Source: Bacteroidales bacterium UBA3724
Lineage (GTDB): Bacteria > Bacteroidota > Bacteroidia > Bacteroidales > P3
Assembly: GCA_002371315.1 (NCBI GenBank)
Contig: DFHL01000092.1
Coordinates: forward strand, 1-18,291
DNA length: 18,291 bases
Direction: 5' to 3'
The notes beneath the pieces are model-generated. The model worked only from the letters and a program-made list of their open reading frames with translations, made no database searches and had not been told where the DNA came from. Made by a program: the position numbers and the translations under genes. Every line of letters starts with the position of its first letter. The first letter of the stretch is position 1. Shown piece after piece: positions 1-4,221 of this stretch.

Positions 1-111
1 AGCCGCTACCTCTACTTCCCCGACGAGACCCACTGGGTGCTGCGTCCGCAGAACAGCCTGCTGTGGCATCGCAACTTCATCGACTGGTTCAACCAGTGGC
101 TGAAGAAGTAG
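1..111 (+). CDS. C-terminal end of an S9-family (prolyl oligopeptidase-like) peptidase, partial
   Basis: Only the last 36 codons are present; the gene starts before the window and ends at TAG. The fragment contains FPDETHWV followed by RPQNSLLWH. This matches the C-terminus of S9 serine peptidases (dipeptidyl-peptidase/acylaminoacyl-peptidase type), where the His of the FPDExHWV segment is the catalytic histidine of the Ser-Asp-His triad; here it is residue 12 of the fragment. The tryptophan-rich tail (FIDWFNQWLKK) is typical of the final alpha-helix of the alpha/beta-hydrolase fold in Bacteroidota members. Serine and aspartate of the triad lie outside the window, so activity cannot be judged. 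A strong hairpin terminator follows 23 bases downstream. Recognition rests on a short motif-rich stretch and is fairly but not fully sure. Confidence 0.7.
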   Translation, partial: SRYLYFPDETHWVLRPQNSLLWHRNFIDWFNQWLKK

Positions 112-134
112 TTTGTTCTACTTCATGAAATAAA

Positions 135-173
135 AGCGCAGCCGGAGTTCACACTCCGGCTGCGCTCTTTTTT
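135..173. terminator. Strong hairpin terminator, probably bidirectional
   Basis: A perfect 14-bp stem (135-148 with 153-166) closes a 4-base loop (TCAC). A T-run (168-173) follows on the plus strand. On the minus strand the stem runs into TTTTATTTC. It lies between the stop codons of two convergent genes (the S9 peptidase end at 111 and the minus-strand gene ending at 179), so it can serve both. Confidence 0.9.
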
Positions 174-178
174 GCTTA

Positions 179-421
179 TTATTTGTCATTCTTTCGCCTC
201 TGGTTGGCTTCATCCTCTTTGGCGGCGGCATTCAGTCGGTCGTTCCCTTGTTCAAGGAACCAACATATTGTGGTGATCACCACGCCGTGAATCAATCCGT
301 TGATGGCGGAGTGGCCCACCTCTTTCCTGTCCAGTAGCAGGGCTGTGACGAAAAAGGCCGCTGAGAATACAGCGAATAACAGGAGATAGAAACTCCACTT
401 TCTCTTCTTAAAAGGTTTCAT
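179..421 (-). CDS. Small two-helix membrane protein of unknown function
   Basis: An 80-residue protein starting at ATG and ending with TAA. It has a basic N-terminus (KPFKKRKW), a first hydrophobic segment at about residues 10-30 and a second at about 40-57, then a highly charged, hydrophilic C-terminal tail rich in K, R, E, D and N. This suggests an inner-membrane hairpin with both ends in the cytoplasm (positive-inside rule). I do not recognise a family. It follows the solute-binding protein gene in the same direction with a 75-base gap, and could be the last gene of that group or have its own promoter; no clear TAnnTTTG box is seen in the gap. A strong terminator lies immediately downstream. 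It is more likely real than a chance frame because of its coherent topology, start codon and terminator. Confidence 0.6.
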   Translation of the reverse strand: MKPFKKRKWSFYLLLFAVFSAAFFVTALLLDRKEVGHSAINGLIHGVVITTICWFLEQGNDRLNAAAKEDEANQRRKNDK

Positions 422-496
422 GTTTTTCAGATTAAATTGTTTCTATATCTATATGACGACAAACATGCCTTTTTCTTACAGTGACAAGAAAAATTG

Positions 497-2152
497 TTAA
501 TCGATGGTGACGCGACGCAGGTCGAGGGTGTTGAGGGCATCGGAGCGCAGGCCGCGGACGTTCTTGTGTGTAAAGTGAAGAATCTGGTCGTAGTAAAGCA
601 CTATGACGGGTGCCTCGTCCATCACCAGCGAGTCCATTTCGCGATACATCCTCAGACGTTTGGCATTGTCCGTTTCCCTTATTGCCGCCCGGTACAGGCG
701 GTCGAAACGCTGCGATGTGAAATGCGTGTAGTTTGGGCCGGCAGGCGAGTGGTTGGGACTGTAGAACAGCGTCATATAGTTCTCAGCATCAGGATAGTCG
801 GCAATCCACGACCCGCGGAACCAGGGCGATTTGCCTTGCGCCATCTGTTCGCGCAGAGCGGCTGGCGGGTTGACGTCGAGCTTGATGTCGATTCCTATCA
901 GCGACAGCTGCTGCTGGATGTATTTGCACAAGTCGAGGTAGCTGCTCGTGGTGGCCAACTTGATGGGCGGCAGCCCGTTGCCGTTGGGAAACCCCGCCTC
1001 GGCCAGCAGCTCCCTGGCTCGCGCCGGGTTGTAGCCGTAGCCATAGGCGGCCGAGCTGTCGTAGGCCGGCAAGCCGCAGGGTATCATACCGTTAAGTCCG
1101 GGCTTTCCGACATTGTTGCGCATATATTTCATCATCTTCTCACGGTCGAAGCCGTAGTTTATCGCCTGACGGATCAGCTTGCACTTGTGCGCGTCGAGCG
1201 GCTTGCCTGTGATTGCCGAAAAGTCCTTCTGGAAAGTCTCCATATTAAATCCCAGATACTCAGTGTTCAGGAACGGTATGGAAACCATATCTATACGGCT
1301 GGCATACTTGCTTTTCAGCTGTCCTGTGCGGGTTAGAATCTCGTCCTTGTAGGATGCGTCGAGCGAGTTCATAAAATCCAGATTGCCTTTTACAAATTCC
1401 AGAAAAACAGTCTGTTTGTCGATGATAAACGTCACAGCCACAGCGTCGAGATAGGGCAGGGGATGCCCCTCGGCATCGCGCTCGAAATAGTTGTCGTTGC
1501 GACGCAGAACCAGCTTCACGCCCTCTTTCCAATATTGGAAACGAAACGGCCCCGTACCCACGGGATGGTTGCGGAAGTCGGTGCCGTAGTGTTCGACCAC
1601 TTCGTGCGGCACGACGCTGCAATAGGGCATCGAAAGCAGCGACAACATCGGCGCGAAGGGCTCTTTCAGTCGGACAACAAACGTGGTGTCGTCGGGAGCC
1701 TCAAAACCGTTGTCGGCCACGTTGGCGAAAATCCACAGTCCGGGCGATGCAACGTCGGGGTCGAGAATCCTGCCAAGCGAATAAAGGAAGTCGGAAGCGA
1801 CGACGCGACGCGTAGAATCCAACGTCTTAAACAGCGGACTTTTATGAAAATAGACATCGTCTCTTAAAGTAAAGGTATATGTAAGTCCGTCGCTGCTGAC
1901 GCTCCAGCGCTTGGCGATGCAGGGCTCGACGTTCAGATTGGAGTCGAGACGCACCAGGCCGTTGAAAATCTGGGATGTAGCCCATATTAAAGCCTGGTCT
2001 TTTGCAAATGCGGGGTCGAGCGTCGAGATGCCGGCCGACTCATTGTACCTGAATATTGCCTTGCCCTCGCCCTCATTGCTGCGGCCGCAGGCAGCAAGCC
2101 ATATTGCGAGTGTCGAGACAGCGGTAATCCTAAGGAACAGTTTGTTGCTCAT
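497..2152 (-). CDS. Peptide/nickel-type ABC transporter substrate-binding lipoprotein (SBP family 5)
   Basis: A 551-residue protein with a lipoprotein signal: a short basic N-terminus, a hydrophobic core and the lipobox LAAC with the lipidated Cys at residue 22. The mature part begins with features of the OppA/DppA family 5 proteins: GISTLDPAFAKD near the start, IFNGLVRLD, then WSVSSDGLTYTFTLRDDVYFH, and later HPVGTGPFRF and RQAINYGFDREKM. Length is normal for the family. Proteins of this family capture oligopeptides, dipeptides, nickel or other small ligands outside the inner membrane for an ABC importer; the specificity cannot be read here. No permease or ATPase gene is in the window, so it may work with a transporter encoded elsewhere. 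Its ATG overlaps the stop of the upstream amidohydrolase gene by 4 bp, indicating co-transcription and translational coupling. Confidence 0.92.
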   Translation of the reverse strand: MSNKLFLRITAVSTLAIWLAACGRSNEGEGKAIFRYNESAGISTLDPAFAKDQALIWATSQIFNGLVRLDSNLNVEPCIAKRWSVSSDGLTYTFTLRDDVYFHKSPLFKTLDSTRRVVASDFLYSLGRILDPDVASPGLWIFANVADNGFEAPDDTTFVVRLKEPFAPMLSLLSMPYCSVVPHEVVEHYGTDFRNHPVGTGPFRFQYWKEGVKLVLRRNDNYFERDAEGHPLPYLDAVAVTFIIDKQTVFLEFVKGNLDFMNSLDASYKDEILTRTGQLKSKYASRIDMVSIPFLNTEYLGFNMETFQKDFSAITGKPLDAHKCKLIRQAINYGFDREKMMKYMRNNVGKPGLNGMIPCGLPAYDSSAAYGYGYNPARARELLAEAGFPNGNGLPPIKLATTSSYLDLCKYIQQQLSLIGIDIKLDVNPPAALREQMAQGKSPWFRGSWIADYPDAENYMTLFYSPNHSPAGPNYTHFTSQRFDRLYRAAIRETDNAKRLRMYREMDSLVMDEAPVIVLYYDQILHFTHKNVRGLRSDALNTLDLRRVTID

Positions 2153-3369
2153 TGTGTTACGGTTTTGCTTATGATGTTGCCGTTGGCGGCATAGATCAGT
2201 CGGTTCAGGAACTCGGCGTTTCTTTCAGCAGCGCTTGAACCAACGAGGTTCATACCGTTGAAAATGCGGTTGTTGACACCGACAAGAAAGAAGTTTGCCG
2301 CGTTGCCCACGGCAATGCTGTTGTCGGGAAGGCCAAGGGCTTTGCGGCCGTTGGACGATGCCACGCGCAGCACCTCGTCGGCAGGCAGCACCGAGGGGTC
2401 GTTGCGCGTGCCTTTCTGCAGCAGCGACATCACCTTCATCGCCTCGACCATATCCAGGTTGTCGCTCGACGCGCATCCGTCGGTGCCGAGGCAGACGTTG
2501 ACGCCGGCGTCGCGTAGCTCGGTGTAGAGGAAGCGGCAGCCCGAGCCAAGCTTGAGGTTCGAATTGGGGCAATGCACCACGCTGGCGCCATAGCTGCCCA
2601 GAATCCCAATCTCGTCGGTGTCGAGCCAAAGCGCGTGGGCACCGATGAAGCGCGACCCTGTGCGCTCGAAGACACCGAGCTTTTCAAGGTACACCACCGG
2701 CGGAACGCCGTATTCGCGGAGGCAGTCCTCGCGCTCCTTCTGGGTTTCGGACAAGTGTATGTGGAACAGCGTGTTGTGCTCTTTGGCAAAATCGGCCAGA
2801 TATTGCAGATGCTTGCCCGACACGGTGTAGATGGCGTGGGGCGCGATGGATAGCGTTATGCGTCGTTCGGGATGCGCCTTGAGGATGTTGTCGGCGATTT
2901 GCGCCGCCGTTTCGAGGAACGACGCCACGAGGCCCGGCCTTTCGCAGTCCGCGTCGGTCACCGAAAGGGCAATGTTGGCATCCATCCCGGTCAGGCAGGC
3001 GGCGCGGACGGTGCTTTCGATGCTGAAATACATATCGTTGAAAGCCGTCGTGCCCGTGTCGCGCATCTCGTTGCAAGCGTCGAGGGCGCCCTTGAAGATG
3101 AGTTCGGGCGTCAGCTTGGCCTCGCGCGGGAAAATGGCCTCGTTCAGCCAGCGGTGCAGCGGCAGTCCGCTGCCGGCGCTACGCAGCAGGGTCATAGCCG
3201 AATGGGTGTGCATATTCGTCAGTCCCGGAATGGCGAAAAAGAACTCCTGCTGTTCGGCAAGACGTTCACTTACAACATTTTCTGCCAAAGGCTCCACGGC
3301 GCAGACCTTGCCGTTTTCGACACCGAGGTCGCAAGGCGTTCCGTCGACAAAAATATTCCTGTATGTCAT
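2149..3369 (-). CDS. Metal-dependent amidohydrolase (MTA/SAH deaminase or chlorohydrolase group)
   Basis: About 406 residues from the chosen start. Metal-binding motifs of the ATZ/TRZ amidohydrolases are all present: HTH at residues 54-56, the HIHLSE motif (203-208), VVHCPNSNLKLGSG, and GTDGCASSDNLDM with the catalytic metal-binding Asp at about 297. This group deaminates 5'-methylthioadenosine, S-adenosylhomocysteine, guanine and related substrates; the HCPNSN and TDGxxSxxNLDM signatures favour the MtaD/SAH deaminase branch, but the substrate is inferred. An in-frame ATG at 3399 would add ten residues. I prefer 3369 because the protein then begins with the usual short beta-strand, and a -7-like sequence (CAAATATT, 3407-3414 on plus) would place the transcript start at about the upstream ATG. 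The gene overlaps the downstream solute-binding lipoprotein by 4 bp, so the two form a coupled pair. Confidence 0.9.
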   Translation of the reverse strand: MTYRNIFVDGTPCDLGVENGKVCAVEPLAENVVSERLAEQQEFFFAIPGLTNMHTHSAMTLLRSAGSGLPLHRWLNEAIFPREAKLTPELIFKGALDACNEMRDTGTTAFNDMYFSIESTVRAACLTGMDANIALSVTDADCERPGLVASFLETAAQIADNILKAHPERRITLSIAPHAIYTVSGKHLQYLADFAKEHNTLFHIHLSETQKEREDCLREYGVPPVVYLEKLGVFERTGSRFIGAHALWLDTDEIGILGSYGASVVHCPNSNLKLGSGCRFLYTELRDAGVNVCLGTDGCASSDNLDMVEAMKVMSLLQKGTRNDPSVLPADEVLRVASSNGRKALGLPDNSIAVGNAANFFLVGVNNRIFNGMNLVGSSAAERNAEFLNRLIYAANGNIISKTVTQ

Positions 3370-3460
3370 TGAATCATTGTTTGATTGTCTTAACGTCATC
3401 GGCTCGCAAATATTGCCGTCGGCGGTTATTTTTAACGGTTCGGCGGTCGCGAAGCGTAAA

Positions 3461-3480
3461 AACCTGACAAAATGTCAGTT
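3461..3480. repeat. Palindrome CTGACA-AAA-TGTCAG, left copy
   Basis: A 15-bp dyad (3464-3478) with six-base arms around AAA. Its 20-base context is the reverse complement, except for one base, of the sequence at 3654-3673. It sits about 50 bp upstream of a -7-like sequence for the leftward amidohydrolase gene, so an operator role is possible. Alternatively it is one end of a small element. Confidence 0.6.
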
Positions 3481-3561
3481 TTTTTTGTTGTCAAAAAAAA
3501 TGAAAAACGGCCGAAAAAGGCCCCAAAAACGCCTTCTTTAACTGCCACAAAAACAGGACTA

Positions 3562-3633
3562 TCTTCTTATCAAGTTCTACTCAAGTTTTTACCAAGTTCT
3601 TACCCCATTCTACTTCGGTAGAAGATGATAAGG
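3562..3633. repeat. Block B dispersed repeat, copy 1: 67-bp imperfect inverted repeat
   Basis: The arms CTTATCAAGTTCTAC (3566-3580) and GTAGAAGATGATAAG (3618-3632) are complementary at 13 of 15 positions and span 67 bp. The left arm and flank share a 20-base exact match with 18112-18131. Inside is a small hairpin TTCTAC-TTCG-GTAGAA (3608-3623). The second copy at 18112-18186 has arms of the same 67-bp span. Nothing marks it as coding: in-frame stops occur. Confidence 0.6.
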
Positions 3634-3653
3634 CTTCGGTAAGGCTTTCGCAG

Positions 3654-3673
3654 AACTGACATTTTGTCAGGTC
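3654..3673. repeat. Palindrome CTGACA-TTT-TGTCAG, right copy
   Basis: A dyad at 3656-3670 with the same six-base arms as the left copy. The surrounding 19 bases are its exact reverse complement, so the two copies form an inverted pair bounding 3461-3673. No clear target-site duplication is visible next to them. Confidence 0.6.
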
Positions 3674-3699
3674 CCTGTTTTGCGCCCTGATTTTTGTTT

Positions 3700-3806
3700 A
3701 GGGCACCTCTAATAATTAAAAACGGCGAATTGTACGAATTAAACGAATTGACATTTAGATATTTGTTTTGCAGGCAAAACGCGAATTAAGCGAATTTTTA
3801 GAAGAT
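3700..3806 (+). repeat. Block A dispersed repeat, copy 1: three plus two 9-bp units around a hairpin
   Basis: It starts with AGGGCACCTC (3700-3709), followed by CGAATT at 3726, 3735 and 3744 (exactly 9 bp apart), a hairpin GTTTTGC-AG-GCAAAAC (3765-3780), then CGAATT at 3782 and 3791 (again 9 bp apart). A homologous copy in opposite orientation occupies 17941-18056 with the same order and spacing. It lies in the spacer just upstream of the riboswitch promoter. Confidence 0.75.
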
Positions 3807-3828
3807 TGCGGACAATCATCATATATTT

Positions 3829-3859
3829 TTTGCCGAATGAAAAAAAATGTGTAATTTTG
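3829..3859 (+). promoter_or_regulatory. Bacteroidota-type promoter for the riboswitch transcript
   Basis: A -33 element TTTG (3829-3832), a 19-bp spacer and an exact -7 element TAATTTTG (3852-3859) match the Bacteroidota consensus. The expected transcript start, about 7 bases after the -7 box, falls right at the beginning of the cobalamin riboswitch. Confidence 0.85.
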
Positions 3860-3865
3860 CAGCCG

Positions 3866-4060
3866 GTTTGGTCGCCCATTGGGGCGTGAAAAGGGAATCA
3901 GGTGCAAGTCCTGAACAGTCCCGCTGCTGTGAGTTCAGTAGTTTGCCATTCAACGGTTTAGCCACTGCGCATCGCCATAGGTGCGTGGGAAGGCGGAAAG
4001 GCAAAGAACGAGTCAGAAGACCTGCCAAATCTGAGAATATCGGTCCGCTTTCGAGGAAAA
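3866..4060 (+). ncRNA. Cobalamin (adenosylcobalamin-type) riboswitch
   Basis: The conserved core is clear: GGGAATCAGGTGCAAGTCCTG (from 3893), CCCGCTGCTGTGA (3920-3932), then GCCACTG (3961-3967), GGGAAGGCGG (about 3987-3996) and the B12-box-like AGTCAGAAGACCTGCC (4011-4026). These match the cobalamin riboswitch family, in which a kissing loop forms when B12 binds and usually turns off the downstream gene. It lies between a consensus promoter and the 941-residue secreted protein at 4222, about 160 bases before its start. The outer boundaries are approximate because the closing helix could not be folded by computation. Confidence 0.93.
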
Positions 4061-4067
4061 AGTGCCC

Positions 4068-4217
4068 GATAAGCCGGCAACCTGATGCCCGCGCATAAAG
4101 AATGTCTGTAGCTGCGCGCTTCAAGGCCGGATTATCGCCCCAAATGTTTCCTTTCGCCAAGCGTAACCGATACTGTGCCGGAGCTAACGAATATTATTAA
4201 CATATTAAAACAGTATC
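4068..4217 (+). promoter_or_regulatory. Structured leader with a possible start-codon-sequestering helix (expression platform)
   Basis: Between aptamer and start codon are two complementary pairs. GATAAGCCGG (4068-4077) pairs with CCGGATTATC (4127-4136) with one mismatch. GATACTG (4169-4175) pairs perfectly with CAGTATC (4211-4217), which ends four bases before the ATG at 4222. The second helix would bury the translation-initiation region, so control is plausibly translational. No U-tract terminator is seen here. The pairing is direct; the role is inferred. Confidence 0.45.
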
Positions 4218-4221
4218 AATT

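Noticed and set aside
3461..3673. The inverted palindromes as ends of an insertion sequence
   Set aside because: There is no transposase frame inside 213 bp and no visible target duplication; kept only as a paired-palindrome observation.
3726..3796. CGAATT units as a CRISPR array
   Set aside because: Units are only 9 bp with no spacers of constant length and no repeats of 23-47 bp; no cas genes are nearby.
3819..4160. Short open frames on both strands over the riboswitch (minus 3819-4160, plus 3847-4098)
   Set aside because: The DNA is explained by the conserved cobalamin riboswitch and its leader; the frames have no coding character.
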